This document shows, one piece after another, positions 13,224-22,695 of a DNA stretch of 64,000 nt (its first letter is position 1; every line of letters begins with the position of its first letter). Origin of the DNA: Bifidobacterium moraviense (GTDB lineage Bacteria > Actinomycetota > Actinomycetes > Actinomycetales > Bifidobacteriaceae); contig NZ_JAAIIH010000001.1 of NCBI RefSeq assembly GCF_012932365.1, positions 620,001 through 684,000 of the forward strand, in the 5' to 3' direction. The position numbers were made by a program, and so were the translations under genes. The notes under the pieces are model-generated. The model was not told where the DNA came from. It saw only the letters and a program-made list of their open reading frames with translations, and made no database searches.

Positions 13224-14594
13224 CTACGCCTGCGCGGGCGCGCCGTGCACCGCGCGCATGAGCGCGTAGTAGACGGCCGCGATGACGAGCATGTTCGGGA
13301 AGGTGGCGCCCACGGTGGCCGTGAGGAACGGCACCCTGCCGAGCGCCACGTAGAGCGCCACGCCCAGCAGCCAGCAGCCGAGCGCGATCCAGTTGACGCC
13401 GGAGCGGTACCAGAAGCGCCCTCCCTCGGCGGTGAGGTCCCCACGCGAGTATTCGGCGTGGTTGCGCAGGAAGAAGTCGGTGAGCATGATCGCCGTGACC
13501 GGGCCGAGCGCGCAGCCGATGTAGTCGAGGAACAGGGTGAACGAGTCGAGGAAGCTGCCGATGACCAGCGGCACGAAGGTCACGAGGCACGCGGCCAGCG
13601 TGACGATCCACAGGGCGGGCGTGAGCCTGAGTCTGGTGGCGATGTTGGTCAGGGAGGAGCCGGCGGCCATGAGGTTCACGGCGTTGGCGGTCATGGACGT
13701 GAGGATCACCACGATGAGCGCCACGGCGCCGAGGCCCAGCTTGCTGGCGATCGTGGACGGGTCGGAGTTGTTCGCATCGTAGGTGCCGGAGGTGATGGCG
13801 ATGCTGATGGTGGCGACGAGGCCCACCATCGCGAACCAGAAGACGCCCACGAACGCGCCGACGAACGGGATGACGTGGGAGCCTTCGGGGCGCTTCGCGA
13901 AGCGCGTGAAGTCGGCGGCGCAGGTGACCCAGCCGAGGTTGAACGCGGCGAGCTTGTCCACGGCCACGCCAGAGGCCATCGCGTCGTCCGCCGGCGGCGT
14001 CCACGCGAGGATCTCGGAGAACGAGACCTGCTGGAAGACCGCGATCGTCTCCCAGATGGCGAACACGAAGACGAGTACCACGCCCACGCGCTCGATGACG
14101 CGCACCGAGTTCGCGCCGGTGGACACGGACAGCAGATGCAGCACGCTCATGACGATGATGCCCACGACGATGCCCTTCTCGCCGCCGGGCTGGCCCCACA
14201 CCGGCCATCCGAGCAGCTCGTTGAGCAGGATGCTCACCGACGTGGCGGCGATGAACGTGTTCACGGCCGTCCAGCCGATGTACATGACCATGTTCATCAC
14301 GCTGGGCACCCAGCTGCCGCGGATGCCGAACGACGCGCGGGCCGCGCCCATGGTGGTGGCGCCCACCTTGTAGCCGATGTATCCGATGCCGGCCAGCGTG
14401 AGGTAGGCGACCACGGACGACCAGGTGAGGTGCGCCACCGCCCCGCCGAAGCCGCATGCGGCGATCACGCCGCCGATGAACCACGTGCCGTTGTTCGCGT
14501 TCGCCGCGACCCACGTGGCGAACATGTCCCAGTTGGATGACTTGCGCTCGGAGGGTTCGATGATCTCCAGCGCGAACCTGTCATTGGCGGACAT
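13224..14594 (-). CDS. codB: Cytosine permease
   Basis: NCS1-family transporter importing cytosine, about 12 membrane helices in 456 residues. The N-terminal WVAANANNGTWFIGG and the later ADFTRFAKRP segments fit the purine/cytosine permease signature. First gene of codB-codA. The 272-bp gap to the divergent secreted protein gene should contain promoters for both; I could not single out either one. Confidence 0.92.
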   Translation of the reverse strand: MSANDRFALEIIEPSERKSSNWDMFATWVAANANNGTWFIGGVIAACGFGGAVAHLTWSSVVAYLTLAGIGYIGYKVGATTMGAARASFGIRGSWVPSVMNMVMYIGWTAVNTFIAATSVSILLNELLGWPVWGQPGGEKGIVVGIIVMSVLHLLSVSTGANSVRVIERVGVVLVFVFAIWETIAVFQQVSFSEILAWTPPADDAMASGVAVDKLAAFNLGWVTCAADFTRFAKRPEGSHVIPFVGAFVGVFWFAMVGLVATISIAITSGTYDANNSDPSTIASKLGLGAVALIVVILTSMTANAVNLMAAGSSLTNIATRLRLTPALWIVTLAACLVTFVPLVIGSFLDSFTLFLDYIGCALGPVTAIMLTDFFLRNHAEYSRGDLTAEGGRFWYRSGVNWIALGCWLLGVALYVALGRVPFLTATVGATFPNMLVIAAVYYALMRAVHGAPAQA

Positions 14595-14866
14595 ACCTTG
14601 TCCTTCTCTCTCGTGAACCGTTTTCCCTGATCCTTGGCGTAGCGCCGGCTTCGATCGTACCGCCCCCGCTCGCGCGGACGCGCGGCGGCCGGGTTACGAA
14701 GCCCACGCGCGGCCATGCGTTTCCAGCCGACGTTCAGGAAACCCACAGAGCCTCTTGCCGAGGCGCCTAGGAGCCCTTTCGCGAACACGCAGTGCGCATG
14801 GCGGAACGCGCCGTTCAATGAGGTCATCGACATCGTCACGACCCGACAAACGAAAGGACGGCAGAC

Positions 14867-16486
14867 ATGAACGCCAGCACGGATCCCATCACGGCGGCCC
14901 GTCCCGTCACCCGGACGCTCGCCACCAGACGCCTCGTCGTCATCGCCGCGGCGGTCTCGCTGGCCGCGGGCGCCGCGGCGGGCGCGGGCGGCATGGCCAT
15001 GGTCAACGCGTCCGGAGCATCGAACGGCGCATCCGCCGCATCGGCGCAAAACGCAGGCATGACCATGGGCGGCGCCCCCGGCGGCATGGGCGGCGCGAAC
15101 ACCATGACGTACGACTACACGGGCTCCTACTCGGGCGCGCTGACCGCCGACGGGACCACACGGACCTCGCAGGGCGAGACCATCGCCGCGTCCAGCGCCG
15201 ACCAGAACGCCGCGCTCGTGCAGAACGGCGGCACGCTCGCCATCACGGACGGCATGCTGACCAAGTCCGGCGACGGCTCCAGCGACGACGACAGCAACTT
15301 CTACGGCACGAACTCCATCGCGCTGGCCGTGGGCGAAGGATCGACGCTCGTGCTCGACGGCGGTACGCTCACCGCATCCGGATCCGGCTCGAACGGCGTC
15401 TTCGCCACCGACTCGGGCACGGCGCTGGTGCGCGGCGCGACGATCTCCACCACCGCGGACAACTCGCGCGGCCTCGACGCCACCTACTCCGGCACGATCC
15501 TCGCGGGCGACGTCACCGCGGACACCGCGGGCGACCACAGCGCCACCGTCGCCACCGACCGCGGCGGCGGCACGGTCTCCGTGGTCTCCTCCGAACTGTC
15601 CACGGCAGGCTCCGGCTCCCCGCTGCTGTACTCCACCGGCGACGTGCAGGTGCACGACGTGACCGGCACCGCCACCGGCAGCCAGATCGCCGGCATGGAG
15701 GGCACCAACACCATCCTCATCTCCGACTCCACGCTCACGAGCACCAACACCGGGCGCACCGGGTCCGATCCGATCGCCAACGGCGTGATCATCTACCAGT
15801 CCACCTCCGGCGACGCGGAATCCTCCACCGGCGAGCACGCCACGTTCCAGGCCGTGGACTCCACGCTGAGCTCGGCCATCGAATCCGGTTCGATGTTCTA
15901 CTTCACCAACACCACCGCCGACGTGGTGCTCCAGAACACCACGCTCGACTTCGACACGACGAAGGCCACGCTCATCAACGCCTCCGGCAACGACTCCAAC
16001 AACTGGGGCTCCGCCGGATCCAACGGCGCGACCGTCACCTTCACCGGCCGGAACCAGACGCTCGCCGGCGACGTGACCGCGGACACCATCTCCTCCGTGG
16101 ATCTGTATCTGCTCGACGACTCCACGTGGACCGGCTCGGCGTCGATCACCGAGAACGCCTCGGCGAGCGACGGTTCCATGTCGGACGCGCCGATCACGGT
16201 GAACGTGGACGACACCTCCACGTGGGTGGTGACCGGCGACACGACGATCTCGGCGCTGAACGTGGCCGTCGGCGGCAAGGTGACGGACGCCTCCGGCAGG
16301 ACCGCGACCATCGTGGCGGACGGCAGGACCGTGGTGGAGGGCACCGGATCCGTGACCGTCACGGTGACCGGCTCCTACTCGACCACCGTGGAGGCCGGCG
16401 AGGACACCGAGCTCGCCGACGAGACCATCGACCGCAGCGCCTACGACGAACGGTTCTCCACCAGCACCTCGTGGACGATGGCGTAG
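14867..16486 (+). CDS. Secreted beta-helix adhesin-like protein
   Basis: 539 residues. Residues about 26-50 form a hydrophobic Ala/Gly-rich signal or anchor segment after a basic TRTLATRRL stretch. A Met/Gly-rich linker follows. From about residue 80 on, short Thr/Ser/Asp/Asn-rich rungs recur (GGTLAITDGML, GSTLVLDGGTLTASG, TADTISSVDLYLLD), the pattern of a right-handed parallel beta-helix. No LPXTG motif or catalytic residues are seen, so surface or secreted adhesin-like is a structural call only. AAAGGA precedes the ATG. Possibly co-transcribed with the next gene, 97 bp downstream. Confidence 0.75.
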   Translation: MNASTDPITAARPVTRTLATRRLVVIAAAVSLAAGAAAGAGGMAMVNASGASNGASAASAQNAGMTMGGAPGGMGGANTMTYDYTGSYSGALTADGTTRTSQGETIAASSADQNAALVQNGGTLAITDGMLTKSGDGSSDDDSNFYGTNSIALAVGEGSTLVLDGGTLTASGSGSNGVFATDSGTALVRGATISTTADNSRGLDATYSGTILAGDVTADTAGDHSATVATDRGGGTVSVVSSELSTAGSGSPLLYSTGDVQVHDVTGTATGSQIAGMEGTNTILISDSTLTSTNTGRTGSDPIANGVIIYQSTSGDAESSTGEHATFQAVDSTLSSAIESGSMFYFTNTTADVVLQNTTLDFDTTKATLINASGNDSNNWGSAGSNGATVTFTGRNQTLAGDVTADTISSVDLYLLDDSTWTGSASITENASASDGSMSDAPITVNVDDTSTWVVTGDTTISALNVAVGGKVTDASGRTATIVADGRTVVEGTGSVTVTVTGSYSTTVEAGEDTELADETIDRSAYDERFSTSTSWTMA

Positions 16487-16583
16487 CGACGCCGGTCCGC
16501 GTCCTTCCTCCCCTTCGATCCTCCTCTTTCTTCCCCTTCGACGCACCCATTCCCGTCCTCATCGTTTCAGAAAGGAACCCATC

Positions 16584-17327
16584 ATGACCAACCCCCTCAT
16601 TCCCGGCACCGCGTCCGATTCCGTCCCCTCCGCCGGCTCCGGCGCGAACGCCGCACAGCAGACGAACACCGCCACGCAGACCGCCGCCACGCAGCCGCTC
16701 TCCCCCGCCTTCCCGGCCGCCGCCTCCGGCTCCGCGACCTCCGCGCCCGGGGCCGAAGCTCCCGTCCCGCAGCCCGCGGCGAACGCGGCATGGGCGCAGG
16801 GCCTGCCGCCGGTGGCGCCCGTGCCTCCGCAGAACGCCCAGCCCACTCCCGGAGGCAAGCCCAGCGGCAGGCTGTGGGCGGCCGTCGCCGGCGTCTCGCT
16901 GGTCTGCGGTCTGATCGGCGGCGTGATCGGCGCGACGGTGGTCTCGGCGGTCGGCGGCAGCGACTCGACCGGCGGCACCTCGCAGCAGATGCAGATGCCC
17001 GGCGGATCGGACGGCAACTCCAACGGCGGCGGCATGGGCCAGCCCCCGAGCGGCGGCATGGGCGGCAGCGGCTCGTCCAACGGCAATTCCAACGGCAACT
17101 CCAACGGCGGCTCCGGCTCGAACGGCACGTCGAACGACGGATCTGGCAGCAGCTCCGGCACCAACTCGGGCAACGGCTCCGGCAACTCCGGAAGCACCGG
17201 CAACGGCATGCCCGGCGCGCCCGGCGGTTCCACCAACGGCTCCACCGGCAACGGCGGCTCCACCGGCACGAACTCCTCCACCGGCGCCGACTCCGCAGGA
17301 CAGGACGCCGACACCCTGACCATGTGA
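16584..17327 (+). CDS. One-pass membrane protein with Gly/Ser/Asn-rich outer tail
   Basis: 247 residues, function unknown. Residues 1-95 are Ala/Pro/Thr-rich and probably cytoplasmic. One membrane helix lies at about 97-120 (LWAAVAGVSLVCGLIGGVIG). The remaining 120 or so residues are almost only Gly, Ser, Asn and Thr with a few Met, resembling a flexible spacer. It follows the beta-helix gene, and both carry Met/Gly-rich patches (GGAPGGMGG; GGGMGQPPSGGMGG), so they may act together at the cell surface. AAAGGA precedes the ATG. Confidence 0.7.
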   Translation: MTNPLIPGTASDSVPSAGSGANAAQQTNTATQTAATQPLSPAFPAAASGSATSAPGAEAPVPQPAANAAWAQGLPPVAPVPPQNAQPTPGGKPSGRLWAAVAGVSLVCGLIGGVIGATVVSAVGGSDSTGGTSQQMQMPGGSDGNSNGGGMGQPPSGGMGGSGSSNGNSNGNSNGGSGSNGTSNDGSGSSSGTNSGNGSGNSGSTGNGMPGAPGGSTNGSTGNGGSTGTNSSTGADSAGQDADTLTM

Positions 17328-17381
17328 CGCGCCGGGCCGCCGTCCGGCCCGAACGCCCCGCTCCATACCGGCTTCGATCGC

Positions 17382-17411
17382 TTGACTTCAAGTGCTCGAA
17401 GTCGGTATGAC
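17382..17411 (+). promoter_or_regulatory. MerR-type promoter/operator, site A
   Basis: TTGACT (17382-17387) and TATGAC (17406-17411) are separated by 18 bp filled by the imperfect dyad GACTTCAAGT/GCTCGAAGTC. A long spacer with a dyad centred in it is the hallmark of MerR-family activators. The same element occurs at 25118-25147 and 52515-52544. It drives the DUF3737 and MalY-type genes. Confidence 0.75.
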
Positions 17412-17452
17412 TTTGCTGCGGAACCATGAACGAGCGATCAGGAGCCGATCCC

Positions 17453-18364
17453 ATGTCACAGTCCGCAGCACGATCCTCAGCCCAATCCCCGCATACCTCG
17501 GCGCACGACGGCGAGCACGCCGAGGTGCGCCAGCGAAGGCTCACCGGTGAGCGCGCGGCGTTCTTCGCCGAACGCACCGCGTTCACCGACGTCACGTTCG
17601 CCGACGGTGAATCCCCGCTCAAACACGCCAGCGGCATCGATCTCGACGAATGCTGGTTCCAGTGGAAGTACCCGCTGTGGTACTGCGACGACGTCACGGT
17701 GCGCCGCTCCACCTGGCTCGAGATGGCCCGCGCCGGCGTGTGGTACACGAACCGCATCGCCGTGGAGGACTCCACGATCGAGGCTCCCAAGAACTTCCGC
17801 CGCTGCCGCGACGTGACGCTGCACAACGTGGACCTCACGCACGCCGACGAGACGCTGTGGAGCTGCACCGACGTGACGATGGAGAACGTGGTGGCGCGCG
17901 GCGACTACTTCGGCATGAACTGCGAGCGCATCGACGCGTCGAACTTCCGGCTCGTGGGCAACTACCCGTTCGACGGCGCGAAGGACGTGACGATCCGCGA
18001 CTCCCGTCTCGTCTCCAAGGACGCGTTCTGGAACACGCGGAACGTGACGGTGGAGCATTCGTTCATCTGCGGCGAGTATCTGGGGTGGAACTCCGAGAAC
18101 CTGACGCTGGTGGACTGCACGATCGAGAGCCTGCAGGGCCTGTGCTACGCGCGCAACCTGACGCTGAGGCACTGCCGTCTGGTCAACACGACGCTCGCCT
18201 TCGAATACTCGACCGTGGACGCGGACGTCGATTCGACGATCGACAGCGTCATCAACCCGTCCAGCGGCACGATCCGCTCCTTCGGCATCGGCGAGCTTAC
18301 GATGGACCCGGCTCGCATCGATCCGTCCGCCACGCGCATCGAGACCAAGGAGGAGCACGCATGA
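17453..18364 (+). CDS. DUF3737 family protein
   Basis: 303 residues built of short rungs (DVTVRRSTW, DVTLHNVDL, DVTMENVVA, DVTIRDSRL, NVTVEHSFI, NLTLVDCTI, NLTLRHCRL), a pentapeptide/beta-helix-like repeat fold matching DUF3737. No signal peptide, so probably cytoplasmic; biochemical role unknown. ATG 17453 is chosen because AGGAG lies 8 bp upstream; an ATG at 17426 would leave almost no leader after the promoter. Its stop overlaps the next start (ATGA). Confidence 0.85.
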   Translation: MSQSAARSSAQSPHTSAHDGEHAEVRQRRLTGERAAFFAERTAFTDVTFADGESPLKHASGIDLDECWFQWKYPLWYCDDVTVRRSTWLEMARAGVWYTNRIAVEDSTIEAPKNFRRCRDVTLHNVDLTHADETLWSCTDVTMENVVARGDYFGMNCERIDASNFRLVGNYPFDGAKDVTIRDSRLVSKDAFWNTRNVTVEHSFICGEYLGWNSENLTLVDCTIESLQGLCYARNLTLRHCRLVNTTLAFEYSTVDADVDSTIDSVINPSSGTIRSFGIGELTMDPARIDPSATRIETKEEHA

Positions 18365-19578
18365 CCGGGACCGCCGACTTCGACTTCGACGAGGCCGTCG
18401 ACCGTTCGAACACGAACGCGATCAAATGGGACGAGGCCCGCGGCGCGCTGCCCATGTGGGTGGCCGACATGGAATTCCGCGCCGCGCCGGCGATCCGTGA
18501 GGCGCTGCAGCGGCGTCTCGACAACGGCGTCTTCGGCTATTCGGGCATTCCGCGCGCCTGGAACGACGCCTACGCGCACTGGTGGCGGGAGCGGCACGGT
18601 CTGACGATCGACCCCGACGCGCTGGTCTTCGCCACCGGCGTGATTCCCGCCATCTCCAGCATGGTCCGCAAGCTCACCACGCCCGCCGAGAACGTGCTCG
18701 TCATGACGCCGGTCTACAACATCTTCTTCAACTCGATCCTCAACAACGGCCGCAACGCGCTCGCCTCGCCGCTGGTCCGCGACGGGCGCGGCGGCTACGC
18801 GATCGACTGGGAGGATCTGGAATCGAAGCTCGCCGACCCGCAGACGACGCTGATGATCCTGTGCAACCCGCACAATCCCACGGGCATGGTCTGGGACCAG
18901 GAGACGCTGGCGCGCATCGGCGAACTGTGCGCGGCGCACCGCGTCACCGTGATCAGCGACGAGATCCACTGCGACCTGACCGATCCGGGCGTGGACTATG
19001 TGCCGTTCGCCGCGGCGAGCGAGACCTGCCGGCGCATCTCGGCCACCTGCATGGCGCCCACCAAGGCGTTCAACATCGCCGGTCTGCACACGGCCGCCGT
19101 GATGGCCGACGACCCGTTCCTGCGCCACCGCATCTGGCGGGGGCTCAACACCGACGAGGTGGCCGAGCCGAACGCGTTCGCCGTTGACGCCGCGATCGCC
19201 GCCTTCACGCAGGGCGGGCCATGGCTCGACGCGCTGCGCGACTACGTCGCCGCCAACAAGCGCGAGGCCGAGAGGATCATCGACGACTACAACGTCTCGG
19301 CCGCGCCGGAACGTCGCGTGACGCTCTGCCAGGGCGCGGCCACGTACCTGATGTGGCTGGACTGCTCGGCGCTGCTCGCATCCGGCGAGACGACGGATGC
19401 GCTGTGCGAGCAGCTCGTGCGCGACCAGCGCGTCATGGTCTCCCCAGGCTCGCAGTACCGCGGCGACGGCGGCGACTGCCTGCGCATCAACGTGGCCTGC
19501 CCGCGCGCCACGATGCGCGAGGGCCTGCGCCGGATGGTCGCCGGACTCGCCGCGTATCCGAGCGCTCCCCGCGGCTGA
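18361..19578 (+). CDS. MalY/PatB-type PLP aminotransferase or C-S lyase
   Basis: 405-residue fold-type I PLP enzyme. FDEAVDRSNTNAIKWD and MWVADMEF at the start, CNPHNPTG in the middle, SDEIHCDL and the PLP lysine in APTKAFNIAGL are those of the MalY/PatB family, which cleaves cystathionine and other C-S bonds. GGAG precedes the ATG, which overlaps the DUF3737 stop. Sharing a MerR-type promoter suggests a sulphur or electrophile stress role, but the substrate is not determinable here. Confidence 0.88.
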   Translation: MTGTADFDFDEAVDRSNTNAIKWDEARGALPMWVADMEFRAAPAIREALQRRLDNGVFGYSGIPRAWNDAYAHWWRERHGLTIDPDALVFATGVIPAISSMVRKLTTPAENVLVMTPVYNIFFNSILNNGRNALASPLVRDGRGGYAIDWEDLESKLADPQTTLMILCNPHNPTGMVWDQETLARIGELCAAHRVTVISDEIHCDLTDPGVDYVPFAAASETCRRISATCMAPTKAFNIAGLHTAAVMADDPFLRHRIWRGLNTDEVAEPNAFAVDAAIAAFTQGGPWLDALRDYVAANKREAERIIDDYNVSAAPERRVTLCQGAATYLMWLDCSALLASGETTDALCEQLVRDQRVMVSPGSQYRGDGGDCLRINVACPRATMREGLRRMVAGLAAYPSAPRG

Positions 19579-19621
19579 TTCGGGCCCGGATCGGGGCAGG
19601 CCTGCATCCCGGGCGACGGTT

Positions 19622-19736
19622 TTTCGATTCGTGTGGTGGTTTTCCTGCGGTCCGGCGGGTAGAGCCGTTGCGATTCCGGCGATATTCCGCCATTGATATC
19701 CGGCGATCCGCGCTCCGACCACCACACGAATCGAAA
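19622..19736. repeat. Long inverted repeat, 19-bp perfect arms
   Basis: TTTCGATTCGTGTGGTGGT (19622-19640) is repeated exactly inverted at 19718-19736, with 77 bp between that hold smaller GATATTCC/GGATATC-like pairings. It sits between convergent malY-type and tetR genes and may be a bidirectional terminator or a miniature palindromic element. Confidence 0.65.
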
Positions 19737-19767
19737 GCCCGTGTCGCCACGGCAGGCGTCAATCGTT

Positions 19768-20340
19768 CTACGCTTGAGCGATGCGCCGCACGGCCTCGCG
19801 GATGTCGCGCCGGGCGTCATCTCCCGCATCGCCGCCCAGCGCGCGGTGCAGGGCGAGCCCCTCGATGAGCGCATCGAGCATCCGCGACGTCGCGGGGTCG
19901 AAGAACCGCTTGAGTTCGGCGCGGCTGGCGGTCATCCACAGTTCGGTGATGTCACGGTACGCCGGGTCCCGCGCGGCCAGGGTGTAGAGCTCGAGCGTGA
20001 GGCCGAGGTCGCGCGGCGTGGCGAACAGATCCCCCTCGACGTATGCGACGATCGCCTCGCGCGCCCCCTCGGCGGACTTTGCGGCGCGCAGGCGTCCGAC
20101 GAAGCGCGCGGCGGACGCGCGGGCGAACTGGTCGAACGCCTGATGCAGCAGATCGCCCATGCCGGCGAAGTGGTAGGTCATCGAACCGAGCGGCACTCCG
20201 GCCGCGGCGGCCACCACGCGGTGCGAGGTGCCGGCCACGCCGCGCTCGGCGATGATGGTCAGGCAGGCGTCGATGATCCGCTGCCTGCGGTCCGGGTCGT
20301 ATCGTCTGGTCGGCGTCTGCGCCGTCTGGTCCTCGGTCAT
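19768..20340 (-). CDS. TetR family transcriptional regulator
   Basis: 190 residues. N-terminal helix-turn-helix at about 18-62 (RRQRIIDACLTIIAERG, then TSHRVVAAAAGVPLGSMTYHF), followed by a helical ligand-binding domain. It is divergent from the acetyltransferase gene with 72 bp between the starts, so it probably controls that gene and itself. Ligand unknown. Confidence 0.88.
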   Translation of the reverse strand: MTEDQTAQTPTRRYDPDRRQRIIDACLTIIAERGVAGTSHRVVAAAAGVPLGSMTYHFAGMGDLLHQAFDQFARASAARFVGRLRAAKSAEGAREAIVAYVEGDLFATPRDLGLTLELYTLAARDPAYRDITELWMTASRAELKRFFDPATSRMLDALIEGLALHRALGGDAGDDARRDIREAVRRIAQA

Positions 20341-20375
20341 GGGCGGCCATCATACGCGCCGACGCGTACAGATGC

Positions 20376-20387
20376 GTACGTCCGTAC
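20376..20387. promoter_or_regulatory. Candidate TetR operator
   Basis: GTACG-TC-CGTAC is a short palindrome in the 72-bp gap between tetR and the acetyltransferase, and further CGTAC copies occur at 20365-20369 and 20375-20379. The placement fits autoregulation. The half-sites are short, so the call is tentative. Confidence 0.35.
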
Positions 20388-20412
20388 CAACCCGCCATGT
20401 ACACTCGTACTC

Positions 20413-21024
20413 ATGACGGGAACCGCAAGCACCAGGGACGCCGCGACCATGAAGGAGCTCATGCTCGCCGGCAAGTACTACGTCAGCTCCGACCCCGAAC
20501 TCACCGCCGAGCGCGAGCGCGCCAAGGACGCGCTCTTCGACTTCAACGCCATCCGCCCCACCAGGCGCGCCGAACGAGAGGCGCTCATCCGCGGGTTCTT
20601 CGGTCACGTGGGCGCGAACTGCTGGATCGAATCGCCGTTCAACTGCGACTACGGCGCCAACATCTCGGTCGGCGACGACTTCTACGCCAACGCCGGCTGC
20701 TGCATCCTCGACTGCGCGCGCGTCACCATCGGGAACAACGTGTGGTTCGGGCCGAACGTGGGCATCTACACGCCCGAGCACTCCCTCGACGCGGCCGAGC
20801 GCACCGCCGGATGGGAGCGCAGCCTGCCGGTGACGATCGGCGACAACGTGTGGGTGTGCGGCGGCGTGACGATCACCGCCGGCGTGACGATCGGCGCGAA
20901 CAGCGTGATCGCCGCCGGAGCCGTGGTGATCGATGACATGCCTGCGGATTCGCTGGTCGGCGGCGTGCCGGCCCGCGTGATCCGACCGATCACCGAGGCC
21001 GACCGGCACGGGCTGGCTCATTGA
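20413..21024 (+). CDS. Sugar O-acetyltransferase (maltose/galactoside type)
   Basis: 203 residues. N-terminal Mac-type segment (TMKELMLAGKYYVSSDPEL) followed by left-handed beta-helix hexapeptides (NISVGDDFYANAGCCILD, VTIGNNVWFGPNV, VTIGDNVWVCGGVTI, VTIGANSVIAAGAVV). The EHSLD stretch after the first coil carries the probable catalytic histidine. It would move acetyl from acetyl-CoA to a sugar in the cytoplasm. A second start at residue 13 is possible. Divergent from tetR. Confidence 0.88.
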   Translation: MTGTASTRDAATMKELMLAGKYYVSSDPELTAERERAKDALFDFNAIRPTRRAEREALIRGFFGHVGANCWIESPFNCDYGANISVGDDFYANAGCCILDCARVTIGNNVWFGPNVGIYTPEHSLDAAERTAGWERSLPVTIGDNVWVCGGVTITAGVTIGANSVIAAGAVVIDDMPADSLVGGVPARVIRPITEADRHGLAH

Positions 21025-21175
21025 GCCGGCGGCAGGACGACAGAGCGTCAGAATGGCAGGGGCATTGTCCCGCGCGGCGATAGACTGAATCGCGGCAAAC
21101 CGGCAGGGGCTACGGCGCGCTTGCACGCCGATCGGAATCAGCTGGATCACATCTCGTCGCAACACCGGGGGCACC

Positions 21176-22618
21176 ATGTCTTCTTCCGCGCAATCGTCCA
21201 CGCCGTCATCCGCGTCATCCGCGCCGTCCACACCGTCCGCGCCGTCGTCCAGACGCGCCTACGTTCCGATCGTCATCATGATGGTCGGCTCGTTCACCGC
21301 CATCCTCAACCAAACGCTCATGACGTCCGCCCTGCCGCATCTCATGCGCGAATTCGGCGTCACCAGCAACGTCGCCCAGTGGCTGAGCACGGGGTTCATG
21401 CTCACCAACGGCATCATGATCCCCGTCACCGCGTTCCTCATCCAGCGGTTCACCACGCGTCAGCTGTTCCTCTACGCGATCGGCATGTTCCTGTTCGGCA
21501 CGCTGGTGTGCACGTTCGCCCCCGGCTTCTGGGTGCTGCTCGCCGGACGCGTGCTGCAGGCCACGGGCGCCGGCATTCTCATGCCGCTGCTGCAGACCGT
21601 GCTGTTCATCACGTTCCCGCCGAACAAGCGCGGCGCCGCCATGGGATGGTTCGGACTGGTGATCGCGTTCGCGCCCGCGCTGGGCCCCACGCTTTCGGGC
21701 CTGATCATCGACTTCCTGCCGTGGCGCTTCCTGTTCGTGCCGCTCATCGTCATCGCCACGGCCGTGCTCGCCGCCGCCGTTCCCACCGTGCGCAACGTCA
21801 CCAAGCAGACGAATCCCGCCATCGACCTGCCGTCCGTGGCGCTGTCGACGCTTGGATTCGGCGGACTGCTGCTCGGCTTCAGCCTCGCCGGCCAGAGCGG
21901 CTGGGCTTCGCGCGACACGATCGCCGCACTGGCCGTGGGCGCGATCTCGCTTGCGGCGTTCATCCACCGCCAGCTGCATCTGCCGCGCCCGATGCTCGAC
22001 TTCCGTGTCTTCGCCAAGCCGATGTTCACGCTGCCGATGATCGTGGTGGTGCTGGTGTTCGTCACGTTCATATCGACGATGAACATCATGCCGATGTTCA
22101 TCCAGAACTCGCTGGGGATGACCGCCCTGCAGTCCGGCCTGCTGCTCATGGGCGGCGGCATTGCGGAAGGCGTGTTCAACCCGATCGCCGGCCGCCTGTT
22201 CGACCGGCTGGGCATCCGCCGGCTTGCCCCGCCTGCGATCGCGGTGGTGGCGATCTCCGCGTTCGGCATGTCGCGCATGGACGCGGACACGCCCGCATGG
22301 GTGCCCGCCGCGCTGTTCACGCTGATGATGACCGGCGTGGCGTTCTGCCTGATGCCGCTAACCACCACGGCGCTCAACCAACTGACCGGACCGCTCATCC
22401 CGCACGGCACGGCGATGAACAACACGCTGCGCCAGACCTGCGCGGCCATCGGCATCGCGATCTGCTTCACGATCATGACCTCGAACACCACGCCGGCCGA
22501 GGTCGCCGGCTCCGCAGCGGCGGGGCTCGCGCACGGCGTCGATGCCGTGTTCCTCACGTCCACGATCGCCTCGCTCATCGCCTTCGCGCTGTCGTTCCTC
22601 GTGCGCGACCGCGCCTGA
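21176..22618 (+). CDS. MFS multidrug efflux transporter, DHA2 type
   Basis: 480-residue membrane protein with 13-14 predicted helices. The start MVGSFTAILNQTLMTSALPHL resembles the drug:H+ antiporter opening, and motif C-like GLVIAFAPALGPTLSGLI lies at about helix 5. The Ser/Ala-rich first 25 residues are cytoplasmic. The ATG follows GGGGG. Probably single-gene; a TAGACT -10-like box lies near 21081. Substrate unknown. Confidence 0.88.
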   Translation: MSSSAQSSTPSSASSAPSTPSAPSSRRAYVPIVIMMVGSFTAILNQTLMTSALPHLMREFGVTSNVAQWLSTGFMLTNGIMIPVTAFLIQRFTTRQLFLYAIGMFLFGTLVCTFAPGFWVLLAGRVLQATGAGILMPLLQTVLFITFPPNKRGAAMGWFGLVIAFAPALGPTLSGLIIDFLPWRFLFVPLIVIATAVLAAAVPTVRNVTKQTNPAIDLPSVALSTLGFGGLLLGFSLAGQSGWASRDTIAALAVGAISLAAFIHRQLHLPRPMLDFRVFAKPMFTLPMIVVVLVFVTFISTMNIMPMFIQNSLGMTALQSGLLLMGGGIAEGVFNPIAGRLFDRLGIRRLAPPAIAVVAISAFGMSRMDADTPAWVPAALFTLMMTGVAFCLMPLTTTALNQLTGPLIPHGTAMNNTLRQTCAAIGIAICFTIMTSNTTPAEVAGSAAAGLAHGVDAVFLTSTIASLIAFALSFLVRDRA

Positions 22619-22695
22619 CCGCGGACCGAGACCGATCATTCCCGCCGCCCGGCGCGAACCGGTCCTCCCGTCGTCCCGGGCGCCCCGCCTTTCCC

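Noticed and set aside
11574-14540. Open frame of 988 codons opposite efp, codA and codB
   Set aside because: An antisense shadow crossing three genes and a terminator, with unnatural composition.
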